A stretch of DNA of 64,000 nt from Rhynchopus sp. YZ270_cl-10. Its lineage: Eukaryota > Euglenozoa > Diplonemea > Diplonemida > Diplonemidae. The stretch is taken from NCBI GenBank assembly GCA_964035575.1, contig OZ037879.1:248001-312000 (forward strand). Reading direction: 5' to 3'. Below, piece by piece: positions 17,094-31,264 of the stretch. The number at the start of each line of letters is the position of its first letter. Position 1 is the stretch's first letter. The notes beneath the pieces were generated by a model. That model did not search any database. It was not told where the DNA came from and saw only the letters and a list, made by a program, of their open reading frames with translations. A program made the translations under genes and the position numbers.

Positions 17094-20000
17094 TCACCAC
17101 TCCTCGGCACTCCCAATGCTTTCCCCTTCGAGCTCTGTGATGTCGTGCTCTTCTTGACGGAGTTCATCAAACATGAGTTGGGGTGCTTCATCTTCATCTA
17201 TCTCACGAGCACGGAAGTCTGTGTCAATATCAGTACAGTTGTGTATGGCATAGAGCAATTTTGCCCGCATGACGTCGAGAGAGCTGTATTCGGGGAGCTC
17301 CAACGCAAAGAAACAGGTAGCTGCCTTGGGGAGATACGTGTCTGGCTCGTTCTTGCAGAAGAGGGGCATGATGCGCAGCTTGACAGGCAGCCTCTCCCGC
17401 CCTGCTACAAAGCGAAGGAACGCCCGTCTCTCCGCAGCTGTCGCTTCCTCCAGCACTGTCCATAGGTAAGCAACACGCCTATCGTCCTGTGCCAACCCAT
17501 CTAACGTGGTGTACTCCTTCAACTCCTTTACCGTAAAGTCCGACCGTCCACACACCTTCAACTCTATTGCCTGCCACGACACAAAATGCAAAACGTACTG
17601 CGGAATTACCGAAAAAAGACCTTGGCGGAGACTCGCGATTTGGAGTTTCCCTTCATTTAATCGGGCGTTTGCGACTAAGTCTCCATACTCTTCCAAACGG
17701 TCGAAGGTAACGCATTCACTATTTCCCCCATGCGTCAGCTCGCACCCAGAACCGTCGGAGAGAAGCGTTGAGAACGTTTCTGAGGAGAAGATTTTGTTGT
17801 CCTGCATCTCCTCTGCGACGCCGTTGGTGTGCAATGTGCGCAGGTTCTCAATACACTGATGGCACAGCAAATCAAAACACTCTATGTCATCCTCACCCAC
17901 CTTCTCCCCAACAATCATTTTCCACACTACGGGGGGGAGGTATAGCGAGAGGGGCTCGTTGCTGCGGATGGCACCCCCCATCAGACGCCCTACAAACGCA
18001 AACATGCTTAGATGCACAGGAAGCGATGCTGAAGGGTTCGGCACAAAGCAGTCCCGGTGCGACCCCACCCCTGCACGGTTATTTGGAGAAGGAATAAACA
18101 ACGGCGTCCCTTCAGACATCAGCTCCGAGCACATCTCTGTGATATGCTCTCTGTACGGCCCACCAACATCCTCCGCCCCTTCACCTGCAAACACAACACA
18201 CCAAAACCTTTGATTGGTCTTAAAAATAGAAGGTGGATGATGTCCAAGCAACTCAAAGGTTTGCGCGAAAAGAGAGGACTGTCCAGTAGTGTCTTGCTCT
18301 GGGTGTTGTTTGTGAAGTGCCGCCTTTCTGCGGTTCAGTGTAACCCGGATGGCCTCGGGACGTCCATTGGTGGATTTTATTACTGAACGGAGGATGTCGT
18401 CTGAAACGGATTGTAATAGAACTTCTCGGGTTCTGACCATGGTGGAGGCTGTGGAGAGCATACGGTGCGCCATCTCGAAGTTTACCAAAGGGATCATCGT
18501 CAGAACTAAACGGCTGAATTTCTTATGCACTGCAAGTCTTCGTGCTAGCTCCTCGGCGCACTCTGCTGTCATGAGCGGATGGCTACTCCATATTTCGGTG
18601 CACATCGTTCGATCCAATGCCACCTGGTGAATGTTCTTCTTCTGCGCCTTGCACAACGCATTCAGCAACGACACAAAACACTGCGTTTTCCTCAACGTCC
18701 AATTCTTCTCCACCACCTCCGGGCGCACCACCTCCACCTTCTCCTCCGACCCGAAAGAATCTTCGGAGTTGCACGAATCGATGCTCCCACTCCGTTCCTT
18801 TTGTGTAGAAGAGTAGTACGTATCAACACGGTCCAGCCATGTGTCAGGGACGCCGAGTGGCATGTACCCCGGTGGGAGGTAGACGAGGGGTGTGCCGCCG
18901 AAGTTGAAGATGACGGAGTTGTTTGCGCGGAAGGAGGCGGCGGGGTAGACGCCGTCGGTGAGCTTTGATGCGAGCTCGTTGGGGAAGAGGTTTGTTTCGC
19001 CTTCGGTGTTCTGTACGGGCTCGCCGTTGAGTGTGAAGGAGACAATGGAGTTGTCGATGTCAATGAGACAGCCAACCACGTCGCCTGCCTGCCATTTCCG
19101 CATCAGAACAGGCCCCGGGTAGTTCTGATGCCAGCGCTGTCTCCGGAACAGATCAATCCCCCAGGAGTGTTCGTCGTCCCCGACACCCAACCCCCCTATC
19201 GGCTTTGGGGTGAAGCGTTCGGTAGCCCAGCCGATCTGCATGAGGCCGTGTGTGCACAGTGAGGCCTCGTAGTACCACCGCCCCTTCGTGACCTTGACAT
19301 TTGCCTTGACAGAGTAAAACGCGGTGCCCGTGTTTTTGCATTCCAGACCATTGCTGATAACGCCGTCGGCGGAGATGACTTCGACATACTGCGGGCCGAC
19401 CCGGTGCTTCATTCCCTTGAAATGATCGCACGAGTTGCTGTAGTACTCTGGAACCTGTTTGTTGTGTAGTAGACACGACGCAGTATCGAGCAAAGCCTGC
19501 AGCTGATTAAACGGGAGGTCCGCGTTGAAGGAAAGCTGCGACGGTCTGACCGGGTGGTACCCCTCCGAAGGTTCTGCAGCGAACGGCGCGGTGCCGAAGT
19601 TAATCACAAAACCGTCTTTAGCAGCGACCCAGAAAAAGGGTGACCAACGTCCATTCCGTTTCTTGCGTTTGGGGTGCTCAGGGTCCAGCTTCGGGAAGCT
19701 ACACCGTGCTAGGATACTACCATTTGCGGTGAAGGTGAGAGACCCTGCGTCAATATCAGCGTCCACACCTATCGGCTGTCTTGACGTATCTGCGTCACAT
19801 TGTGGGTCCACCGCATCAAAGCTGTTCAACACACCGCACGTAGACGGACACAGCATGGTGTTCCACCCCACCACACAGCAGTCCTCATGCCGAATGATCC
19901 CTGCCACCAATGCGCCTCGCCCAGTTAGCTTTCGTACCTCATAATGCCAGCGACCGGATACCATGGTGACAGAAGACCGTATGGCAACCTGGGTGCTTTC

Positions 20001-23000
20001 GGGCCAAACCATGACCCTGCCATCAAGGTTGGTGTCCACCTTCGGAAGGCGTTGAACAGACGTAGCCTTGGTTGCAAGGTCGACGTGGTAAAACACACCA
20101 ACGTCGTGATCGATGAGACCCCGCATTGCAATATGTAACCACACCTTCTCCGCCTTCTTGACAGCAAGGAAAAGCTCGGTCAGACTCTGCACGCATTTCG
20201 AATGCATCACGGTAGGGCCATGAATCACCTCCCGAGCATGCTGCTTCTCCAATGCCATCTTAAGCGGCTTCAACACCACAAGGTTTGGAATCTGCCTCAA
20301 AGGCCATTCCTCAGGCGCAGAGACAAGCTGGCTGATCAACGACAGAAGCGACCTTCTGTGGTACGACTGTGAATTCATCGCTGCAGAAACAAGCGAATGG
20401 AACAACCGCAAAGGCTGCGGGACGACCTGCTTCTGCTGTGTGCAATATCCAACCAGCTGCTCGAGAAGGGCCAAACCAAGCTCAAACCTCTCATACCCAT
20501 ACTGTATAACAATCCTATACCCCCACCCACCCACATGCGCGTCTTTATAATGAAAGTAGAACTTCGGCAAATTGATGGACAGTGGACTCCACGGTTTGCT
20601 TCCCGAATTCCTCGCAATCACCCTACGACACTCTACATCCGCTGCAATGACCAGACTCTCTGGCCCTGACTCTGTGCTTCTCGAATCTGTCAATATTTTA
20701 TATTGCGTGCACCCTTCGACACTAACGCAGCGTGGGCTTGGGGTGCGCTGGCGGATGTATGGATGGGTGCTTTCACGCACAATGTAGGCGGGCACTTCCT
20801 CAATCAGCTCAAGACATTCGTTGAGAAGCGAGGTCGGCATCCGCGACGTTTCTGGGGTGTCATTCAGGAGCTTAGGAATCTTCGAGCGGATCAGCTCTAC
20901 CGCAGCCGTCTGAGAGCAGTCGACCAGCACTTTGAGAAGCGAACAGATGTTTGCGGTACCCCCTACAGCATCTGCAGACATCAACACCTCACCAGGCCAC
21001 TGCGCAATCGTCTGAATGATCAACGAGCGCGCATACAGCCTTGCCACCGTTTCCTGCGCAACCTCAAGCTCCTTGAACATCTCTTCACGAGGAAGCGATG
21101 CGAGGTCACGCCACAACGTAGCACGATCAACACAAGCATGCGCAGAATACGACGAAGGGTGCGCCAACCCGTCTCTATCGTTCAATGTTGTAAAGTCCAG
21201 CTCCTCCTCGATCTCACAGTCTACATGAGAACCCACCCATCCTGCCTTCCCACTCACCTCTCCGCAGAGTCGCGCGCCGTCTACCCAGACAGAATCATGA
21301 ACCTTCCGCCCCTCCCTTTCTTTGCACCGGAAGAAGCAGAGGATGTTCCCGTTGTTGACTGGGGGAGCGCCGGAGGGGAGTTTTGCGACCTTCTGTGGGG
21401 AGAGCGCGATGTGCCAGAGACGGATGTTTTTGATGTCCGCGTAGAGGCGGTGCTTTGCGTCCTCTGCGCGGCCGCCAAAGAGCCAGTCCCCGTCGTAGTG
21501 GACCATGAGGCATGGGGCGGAGCTGCACTGTCCTACTCCGTCAACGTAGAGTGTCCAGAAGACACCGTCAAACACAGCCGCAAGGTGCATCCAGCGGCCA
21601 AAGGCGTCGTCAGGGATGGCGCAGGAACAGACAGCGTTGACACCATTCGCATACTCCCAACCGACACAGAACTCTTCCCCACGGAGGACCTGGAACACCA
21701 ACGCTCCCCGATCCCCAGGCTCGCCCCCACGGTACGCTCGATAGGCGATGGTTTGGATGTCATCGTTGGTGTCGACCTTGACGAGGCGGAGTGAGAGGTC
21801 GATCGTCAAAGGGGAGGTGACAAAGAGACGTTCGTGGCCGCCGAGAGAAACGAAGCCGCCACGGAGTTTGAGTCCGTGTTGTTCCCCTGTGGTGGGGGGG
21901 TGGGAGGTGGGGCTGGTGCTTCCGGTGATGCTGCCAGAGGCGGTGCTGGTTCGGTCGGCGTGGGTGAAGTCGCAGAGGGGGGGTTCTTCTGGGTCGTCTT
22001 CGGGGTGGTGGTAGCTGAGGGCATTGGGGTTGGCGACGTGGCTGTTATCGATGGTGATGGCGACGGAGGAGGGTGCGTCGTGTGGGTCGCGGGAGGGGTC
22101 GTCTTCGTCCTGAGCATCGCATTCGTCATCCGTTGCGGAGTCATTCGCAGACAGCTCATGCGACTCTTCCTGTTCCTCATGCTCCTCTTGATCACCATCC
22201 CCTTCCCCTTCCCCGTCACCCTCTTCAGGTGGTGGAGGGTGATCCAAAGCTGGTAGTTCATCACGTCGTAAATTCGATTCTTCTGCATCAGACGCAGCAC
22301 GGTGGTGCACCACCGGAGAGAGAAGAGGGGAGCCGGAGGCATGGGTGGTAGCGAAGTATCTGTTGGGAGTGAGTGGGGTGGGGGGGGAGGAGGTGGAGGA
22401 GGAAGGGCATACCTCAAGGGTAAGGGAGACATCGCGGGGTGAGGCCCCTCGGTGTTGCTTCCGTCGCTCTGTTTTGCTGTGGAGGAGACTTCGGCGAGGA
22501 GGCTGTGGAGCATTAGGGCCTTTTCTTCGGCAGCTTCGAGGGGAAGCTCTCGCGGGGGCTTGGTGATGGCACGGCGGAGGACCTGAGGGAGGAGGCCTGA
22601 TTCGGCGAGCCATTTGAGTGCTGCGGGGGAGCTTTTTACGTTGACCCATACGGCGCGGAGGACCATCATGGCGAGGCCCGAGGTTGTGGAGGAGAGGGTC
22701 GCGGCGTCCTCGTTCAAGACCTCCTTCAGGAGCGAGCGGAGGATGGGCCACAGATCCTTCCCGTCCTTCTCATAGCTCGCATCGGTGTCCACCCCAGGGC
22801 CGTCAAGCTTGCGCTGCCAATCGAACGGATCGGGGAGGCTCACCGCACTCAACGGGACCGTCCCCACATTGCACATCGGACGGTGTACAAGCCGAACCGT
22901 GCCTTCCTTGAAGTTAAGGGAAACGATGTGGACCCGCTCCTTCGCTGCCTTCGCTTCGCTGCAGTATTCCACTAAGGTTCCGGTTCCAAGCTGTTCGCGA

Positions 23001-26000
23001 AGGCCGCCTACGACGGCAAGGGAGGTGATAAGGAATTGTTGTCCATGTTTTCCGAGAAGGCAGGATTCAATAAACTCAACGACAGGGCGGTGCCAGGTTG
23101 GAGACCGCGCCAAGGTGGCAAGAAGTCGCATCGCACCCCATGCGCTTGCGGTGACGTGCCCAGCGTCGCGCTGGCCAGTCTCCTTCGCCCCCCAGCTCGG
23201 CAAACACCTCGCAGCGCTCTGCATCAGCCTCCACAGCGTGTCGTTCACTGGGTCGTTCTCCTTTAACGAAAATTGTTTCGGTTTTTCTTTTTTTAGTTCA
23301 TCATAATTCGTCCAAATTCCTTGTTGAGGGACTAATGCACATGATGCATCGGCGGGATGAATACCAGGCAATGCTACCGACAACGTTTGCAAAAGCATAT
23401 GACTGGTCTGCTTTGGAATGCCCTGCAGCGACGCTGCTTGCAGTAGGTAATACGGCGCAGAGTTCTTCACGAGACAGGAGAGAATCTGGTCTCCCGTGGT
23501 CGGGTTGGAGTCGAGCTTCGCACCGTGCAGGGTGGAGGACACCATGGCACAGCATTTTGCGAGCTGAAGAACGAACACCTCTTTGTGCGCAGTATGCGTC
23601 CACAGGGCGACCACGCGGGCCACCTCTATCAGCGAATAGGACATTACCGATATCATCAACTGCAAGGAAGCCTCGCAGGGGTTCGTCGCCGCAAGCAGGA
23701 GAGAACTGTCCTTCTCCGGCAGAGGAGACGTTGTGTCGTGGAACCGCATCCTCGGGGACTTCAGCATGCTTGCAGCGTTCACCGGAGAGCAGACCTGGTC
23801 GAACATAACGAGGTCTTCCTGGGTAGGGGCTGGCTCCTTCTCCTTCTCTTCGTCTTCGTCGTCATCGTTGTTGTTGTGCAGATCCGAATACTTCAACAGA
23901 ATGAGAGAAGCCCGCAGCGTCAACGTCTGCAACAACTGAAACGACAGATGCTTCACCTCATTCTTCTTATCCCGCTCCGTAAACGAAAGAAGCCGTGACA
24001 TATCAAACCGAAACGGTGAGGCACCAAAATTAATCGAAAGCAACCCCTTAGCATCAATCCCCACCAACGGCTTGACAGAGCTGAACCCCGAAACGCGGGT
24101 AGGAAGAAGCTGGCCATCTAATGTCCAAAACACTTCTTTGGTAGCTGACAGAAGACCACATCCGACGGTGCGTCCGACCCCAAAGGTTGGACCAAGTTGC
24201 TTCCCTTTTCCAGATGATTGGAAGAGCAGGCCATCATCACCATGGTACGCGCAAGAGTTCGGACACCACCCAGGATGGCGCGATGAATCAAAATTCGCAG
24301 GACCCAACCCCACCGCTACTGCACCCATCTCTGCCAGCTCCTGGATGGTCACCTCGAAATAGAAGGCGGGACGTTGCGACGCACTACGGACATTGACATC
24401 CCACAGAACAGACCCCGCGATGGTGCCACGCAGCGAGGTGCACGAAGGGTCGCACCGCACCGACAGCCTCGCACCAGAGAGGAACACAATGCATTCAGGC
24501 ACACCAGTGTCAATCACAGCCTCCGCTGCGTACGCAGGAATGATGGATGCACTGTCGATATGAACCGGAAGGGGGAGTGATGACAGATCGAGCCCCGGCG
24601 GAAGGTAGTTGTTCTGCGGATACGCCACCCCCGCTGCAGCGACCGCCGGAGGGAGCACCGAGGACAGAGAAGAAAGAAGCTGCGGGATCTGCGCGTTCAA
24701 CAAAAAGGCCATATCCGCAGGCTGCCACGGCACACCCAGCATCTGCAACACAAACGACGCAAAGTCCAGCGTCGGCAACGCACTCTTAAACGTATCACAC
24801 AAATCCTCCTTCTCCAACTGAAATGCCCCTAGCGCCGCTGGCGTCTCCTCTCGCTTCACCTCTGGCGCGGTCAAAGCTGACAACGCATTTGTCACTTCAT
24901 TTACCAGAGAATACACTGCGCTCTGCACATTCTCTTGCACAGATGAGCCTGACGCGGAGAGGCCTTCTGAATAATGACAGTTTGTAATAGATTTGACTGT
25001 TACTATGAGACAGTCGAGAAGGGAAGGTCTGTCTGGGCACATTGTGAGGAGGGAGCGAAGCCGGGCTAAACCTTTAGCGCGCAGCCGTCCTCGGGCACGG
25101 CGTTTCTTGAGAAGAGAATCCACCTCGCTGGGGTCGAAGAGGGGGTCGCGCACTACCTCTACTATGTGCGAGGCTACGTCTGAATCAGGATCGGAAGTAT
25201 TCATTTTTTTCCCAAGGTGCAGCTGATTGAGTTTGAGGAGCTGGTGCAAGCGTCGTAGCGCCTTCCATGATAAGAACAGACGCTTCCAGTGGTTCCGTTT
25301 TTGATGCCGTCCAGAGGCTTTGGTTTCCTTAGAGGTCGAGGAGAGGTCGTCTTCGGCAGCCTCGCTCTTCCTCTTCTTTGACTTTGATTTCTTTGACAAA
25401 ACGCTGCGTTCGGGTTCGTCTGTGGTGGGGGTGGTCTCGCTGTCTCCACTGTTCGCAGCGGAGCGGAGGTTAGCGTAACTGATCCCCCCCCTCTCCAGCT
25501 TGCCCTCAGGGGCGAACATCATCCGGACGTCGAAGTCTCGCGTCGCAGATTTGCAGGCTCCCGGTTCGAATCGGAGGAGCAGGGTCGCCCTTTCTTGAAC
25601 CTGGCGTAGCGCGTCTTTTCCATGAATCTGTTTAAGTTCCATTAATTTAGTGACAATCCCTTCGACCTTAGAAAACCCGTACAAAACGCCGACAGGGAGT
25701 TGTGAGGAGGAGGACCGGAGGGTCGTGAAGTCTGCGACCGGGGCGGCGTGGTGGAGCACCACAGCGTAGACCACGCGGAGCACCTCATCGACGTCCTCAG
25801 CGCGTTGCAGCACCATCGCGAGCATGCGGTTTGACAGATGGTTTTTCTTGAGATTCGCCCAAACCTGCATCTCCGGTGCAGACTTTTCCAGCAGCCCTTC
25901 TATAAACCTCGCCTTCCTCGACGTCTCTTGGTGTGCCGTCGCATTGGATAGACCCGATTTCATTAAAGACGACGAAAACAATTTTTCATATGGCCCTTCT

Positions 26001-29000
26001 CTTGGTGCAGGCTGTCCCACCGCGGATCCTACATGCCCACAAATGCGTGCTGTTACGTACAGCATGGAGTGGGCTACATCGTGCCAAAAATCAACCGGAC
26101 CACGTCGTGATGGCTTGCGTGCTCCACGGAGGAGAAAAGGGGGAAGTAGCGCTTCGCTTCCGAGGTTCAGCCCCTTCGCGGAGGATTGGGAGACGGTGGT
26201 GGAGGGGCGGGAGCAGTGGTTTGGGGGGACGTGTTGGAGGAAGGCTTGCAGGGATTTGTAACAGCCTTCAAGGCAGTCGAGCACATCCAACAGGGCGTTG
26301 TCTGCGCCGCCAATGAGCAGTGCAAGAGACGTCACAAAGACCGGCAGGGTAGACCCAACAAAGCTGCCCCGCAGCTCCTTCTCGACGACAGACCACATGG
26401 TGCTTTGCTGGGACTGTTCTGCGGCCGCGCAACGTTCGAGCACCGCAGCACCTTGCTTGAACGCAGACGACGCAGCAGAGAACAACTCCGTCGCATACGC
26501 AACAAGCTGCCCTGTCACAGGAGGGTAGCATTCATCATCCCGATCCTCCTTATCCTTTGCAACATTCTCCCCGGAAGCTTCACGAATGGAAAGCGCCATG
26601 AGGCATTTCTGGAATGAGGTGAGAACGCCGATTCCAATTTCAGGTTCGATAAACGCGGTTTGGACGGGGTCGCTGTTTTCAACGGCGGCAAGGCTGGAGG
26701 AGAGCTGCATGCGGACGCATTTGAGGAGCATGATGACGAAGTGCGTGAAGTTGCTGCCACGGTCGCCCAAGAGGCCGTCGCAGGAGGCAGACAATCCGTC
26801 GCCTTTCATTTGACGACTGATCCCCGAAGTGAACGTCCCCGACAGTGCCGCATAAGACGTCTTGGTTGTGTTCAGCGGTCCCAGCAGTGGAGTGTTGTTT
26901 GCAGACGGCACCGTCGAGTTGCCGGACTTCTTGAACAGCGACAAATTCGAAGATTTCCGCAGCTTCACAGAAATAAGCGAAAGGAACACCTCTGCACCGC
27001 TCTTATCAAACCCCAACTCACACGGTCTTGCCCGCACTGCGGTGATGAGGTTCGACAGCCGTGTCACATAGCGAAGGAGAACCCCAAACGCCATGCGTTC
27101 CAATTCAGTTAGGACCGTGGTACTGTCGCTGCTCGCAGTGATGTGTGCCCAAGACGTTGCAGTGGCGACACGGAGGGCAGGTGTAGGGAGTGTCAACAGC
27201 ACCACGCTTGGAAGCAACGCCTTCGCCTCCACCGCCACCGCCTCACGCTCGATCAATACAGTTAAGAGCCGCCAGATCCTCATTTCGATTTCCCCAGAAA
27301 GCTCGATCGCGGGGCTGCCAAACCCAGAGGACTTTCCGTCCGATGCACCACTCCCGAGGGTGTCGTTGAAGTTGTTAGACTTTCCGGAGACGCCGGAAAA
27401 CCCGAACACAGAAGGGTCGACACCAGAGGCAAGAACGCTTTCGCAGTTGTAGCGCAGGAGGCGGAGGCAGACGTTCACGACGTACGCTGCGCCGACTGCG
27501 TCGGAAAGAGAATAACGGTCAATCAGGTTGAGAAGACTGAGCAGCGTTGCCTCGGTTGCCTGCACACAGAAGGGTTGGGATAGGCGCGCGACAGGGGTGT
27601 GCGACACTACTGCAGAGCTTGCGTCTGCGGAATGCAAGAAGTCTACTACTCGCGTTGAAGGGCTGAGTGATGTTGTATTCGTTTTGGCTTCGCGGCACCC
27701 GCTAGAAGTTGCCTCTGCGTTGCGTGCTGGGAAGTAGGGTGCAGGGAAGGAGCACAGCAGCACCTCCCTGTGGACGTAGCCTGCGACCCATATTCTGTGC
27801 TCCGTGGCGTCGTAGGTGACGCAGTGCGGGGCAACGGGTAGAGGTGCGCAGTGGATAAGGCGTTCGTACTCCACCTTGCCCGTTGTGACGGAGTAGAATC
27901 GGATGAGCCAGTTGCCCTTTGCTTGGGGGAGGCCGGTGACGGCGATGAAGACGTGGTTGGTCCAGGCAAGGACGTGGTTTTTTTCTTCGGATTCGTCGAA
28001 GTTTTTGTATGTGTCGACAACCGGTGTGATGTCCGCCGCAAAGAGTTCGACAGGGCAGCGCAGCTCGCACTGCGCCCAGTTAATCTGCGCACTGCCGTCC
28101 GGGAGGAGCTGGTCTGGGATCTGCTGTCCATGAAGGTGGAAGGGCCCGCGGTCGTACACAACAGACCCACAGCCTTCGGTCATTGTCCAGTAGGCCACGA
28201 GGTTCGCTTCGTCGCCGGCAAGACAATGCGCCATTTCTACATGAATCTGCTGCGGCTGTCTTGCCACATTCCATACCCGAACGTGAGCGATGTGCCCGGT
28301 AAAGGCATTGCCTATAGCAGGCCCTGTGTCGCAGGGTGCCCAGACCTGAGGCATTTCTGCAGTGGTGCTGCCACGCGACCCGAGAACCTCGCCGTTGAGA
28401 ATGATAAGGCAGCTCTTCGCCCTCTCGTCGATGACAGCGGCAACGTGGTTCCACGAATCGAAGCACGACTCCTGCGCACAGAGCATGGACCTGCAGGAGA
28501 CATTCCTTCCGCGCACCCCGGCACGCCAGATCACGCCGTTCTCAGCAGGGCTGATCTCGATGAACACCTCAGACCCTTTCGCGAGGTTCCCTTGGCGGAA
28601 CACTGTTGCGGGCTCTTCAAGCGATTCGATCTTCACCCAGGCCTCTATAGTCATTGAGGTGGGCCGATGTGGTGGTGTCGTCCCTGGAAGCAACGGAGGC
28701 CAGGAGGGGCTTACAAACGGAAAGTTCTGGCATCTGACTGGCGCAGCGCCAAAGCGGATGTAGAGGGGCAGACTTAAGGAACCTACCTCGGTTGGAAGAC
28801 CTTGTTGGTAGGAAGGCGCGCAGCCATGTTTGAGGAGGACTCCTTCTGTGGAAACGCAGAGGGGTGTGTCGTGCTGGGTGAGCAGCGGTTCGATTGGGAG
28901 GGAGAACACCCGGTTCATGAGGAAGGCCGCCTGGAGGGAAACCGAGACCTTTGAGGTCGCGAGGAACAGTGCGGTTTCATCCTCCCCAGCCGAGACTACG

Positions 29001-30832
29001 CGCACCGCGGTTGCAACCTTGTCGACAGAGCTGCTCCCGAAGTGCAGTGGTGCGACTGGGGTGCTGTCAGCGCAGACCTTCACCATAACCTTGTTGTGCG
29101 CAACGTCCTCCATTGTACTGCCGCACAGCACCGTGCATTCAAACTCCACGTAGACCTCTTGGTAGCTGGGGCACTCCACGTAGTCACCCCCTTTCTGCTG
29201 ATGGTACACAACACCGACACCTTCACATGCCTCTGCACTGCTTACGTAGAGGAGGAGGTTGCGCGACTCCAGCATCGCAGAGGAAATCACACAGCCGTGG
29301 TGGACCGGGTCCCGCGGCAGCGCGGCCACCTTGCTTTGGGGTACCGGGTCGCCGTCGATGTTAGGGGTGCTGTCTTCTGGGTTGGGCCCTCCTGAAGTGC
29401 CTGCAGACCGTCCGGGAACGTGAGTGTCGTCGTCATCACCGCTACCCCGTCTCCGAGGGGCGGAGGAGGAGGAGGATGGGGCATCCCGATCGCGTTCGCG
29501 CGACATCCCGGATTCGCTCGGTGGGGTGTTTCCATCCTCCGACTGTCTCCTTGAGGACCGTCTTCTACTTTGTAGCACCGTATTGTGCACCGTCGACCCT
29601 GCAAAGGAACCGTCGTAGAGTGAATACAGCGATGCGGAGGAAGGCAGGGCGGTCAGCTTGTGTGCAAAGTATTTTCCGGCGAAGGAGCGCGATTTGAGGA
29701 TTTTCGCGCGCTTTCCGGTCGACAGTTTGAGAAGCGAATGTCGCGGGATCAGCGCAAACACGCTATTATTCTGCGAATCCACCGACAACGACACAATACA
29801 CAGTGCATTTGCCTCGAGGGGGTATGGGATACGGAGAACAGAGAAGTGGCCCTGCTTTTTGAGAAGATTTGCGTGGATCTGCCCTACATTCGGCGCATCG
29901 GCGGAGGAGACAGGCCACCCTAGAAAGGGAGCAGGCCGTGCACTAAGCACCGTTTTGAGCAGCGCTTCAACGGAAAAGGTGTCAAAAATGCGGGTCTCAG
30001 ACCCTTCATGCTCCTCAAAGAAGTGAACGACATCGAGAAGCCCTTCCAGCGAACCCAAGGCATACTCCAGATGCACCCACAACTCTAGTACCTTGCGCAA
30101 AAAGGTCGTGTCCTGTCCAGTCGACATCCCCTTTAACAGAAGCTTCTTGAACATCGCAGAAAGCGTTTTCGCCGCATCTCCAATCCCCGACCGCCCTATT
30201 GAAGATTGTGTTTCATGCAAACAAAACGGCGGCAAGCTTTTTATCGATTTTTCAATACGTTCCACGATATCTAACGCAACCTTTGTACTCTGCTCTGCCA
30301 TCACTGTCACCATAGTGACCAACATACACATCGACATTTGCGTAGGTAGTGGTAAGGTTTTCGTTCTTCTTTGCACATTCACCGCAGCGCACAGTACTCT
30401 TGGGTGAAGATCGGCCTGCGCTATAAACACATCACGCTGCGGTTTGGTACGGAGACTGCTTCTCCCATCGCATTCGGTGAAAGCATTGGCGACAGCGGAA
30501 TAAACACGTTGGAGGACTGCACAGCGTTTGTCAAAAAGGTTTTGAAAAGGGGAGTGAATGTTACGACATTGCTTGGTTGCATCTGCGCTGAGCGATTCGA
30601 GCTTTGCCTCCAACTGCGCCATGTCAGGGGTGAAGTATGTATCTATATCACATCCCACCGCTGGCTCTGGCAAGCTGAACTTCGTCGCCTGCGGCGGAGG
30701 CAACAGCAACGGTGAAGGAGGTAGTCCCCTCGACAGACGGGTTGACGCATCGCTATATATGCCAAACAGATCGGTCATATCCAAGGCAGCCCATTCACTC
30801 TCTTCCCGCGGCGCAGTGTTGGAAGTGTCCAT
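17094..30832 (-). CDS. Giant HECT-domain E3 ubiquitin ligase of the HECTD4 type, two exons
   Basis: Exon 1 is 30832-22413 and exon 2 is 22359-17094, giving 4,561 residues. A concanavalin/LamG-like domain lies at about residues 725-890 (SMTIEAWVKIESLEEPATVF) and a second at about 2970-3130. Three SPRY domains occur at about 2090-2280, in the middle of exon 2, and after it (FYFEVTIQE, GRWHYEVRKL and GRWYYEASLC). The HECT domain fills about residues 4165-4520, with the thioester cysteine at about 4489 in LPKAATCFFALELPEYSS. LamG plus SPRY plus HECT at this size is the HECTD4 architecture. It should accept ubiquitin from an E2 and pass it to substrates, which are unknown. Acidic and Pro-rich linkers surround the intron. 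After the HECT lobe there is an extra acidic tail of about 45 residues, unusual because most HECT ligases end almost at the lobe. Confidence 0.9.
22360..22412 (-). other. 53-bp spliceosomal intron in the HECT ligase gene
   Basis: Sense strand: CCCTTGAG/GTATGCCC at the donor and CACTCCCAACAG/ATACTT at the acceptor, phase 2, codon AG/A. The body is almost all C and T. Removing it joins two very long frames (both carrying family domains) into one. A reading-frame slip in the C-run is the alternative, but the perfect donor and acceptor and the same TTGAG/GTATG donor context as the methyltransferase intron favour an intron. Confidence 0.85.
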
Positions 30833-31264
30833 TATGTTCCCAAAAAAAAAAATGGGATTTTTTTTTTGGTTTTTTTGCTGGGATTTTGAAAGTTGTGAAT
30901 AGAGGTGGAAGTAAATTTTGAGATTTTACTTTTTTGTGGTTGGCAAAGTACCGTGTAGGAGGGGTGGGGGAGGAGAAGGAAAAAAAAAAAGGAGGTGTTT
31001 TTCTAGTTTTCGTTCGGGAGGGAGGGGGCTATTTTTTTGAGAAATAATGGGTTTTTGGTACCCCCCAAAAAAGGCAAAGAAATCGTTAAAAGGCGGAGCG
31101 TGTTTGTTTTTGGGACACTGCTTTTTGCCAAAAAAAATGCGTAATAAAAGAAGGGACCTCGTACCTTCATGAATTTCGGGGAACTCTCGGCAAAAATTTT
31201 GCGAAGTCCTCACAAATTACCAAAAATAACGGAGGTTGAATTTTTGTTTTGCTTTCTCTCAATC
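30833..31264. other. Intergenic region, low complexity only
   Basis: About 430 bases between the HECT ligase start and the carrier stop, with long T and A runs near 30840-30870 and 30980-31000. No gene or repeat element is recognised. Confidence 0.5.

Noticed and set aside
17094-30832. Two separate giant genes (3,008 and 1,885 codons)
   Set aside because: A perfect 53-bp GT-AG intron joins them in phase and together they make a single HECTD4-type domain order.
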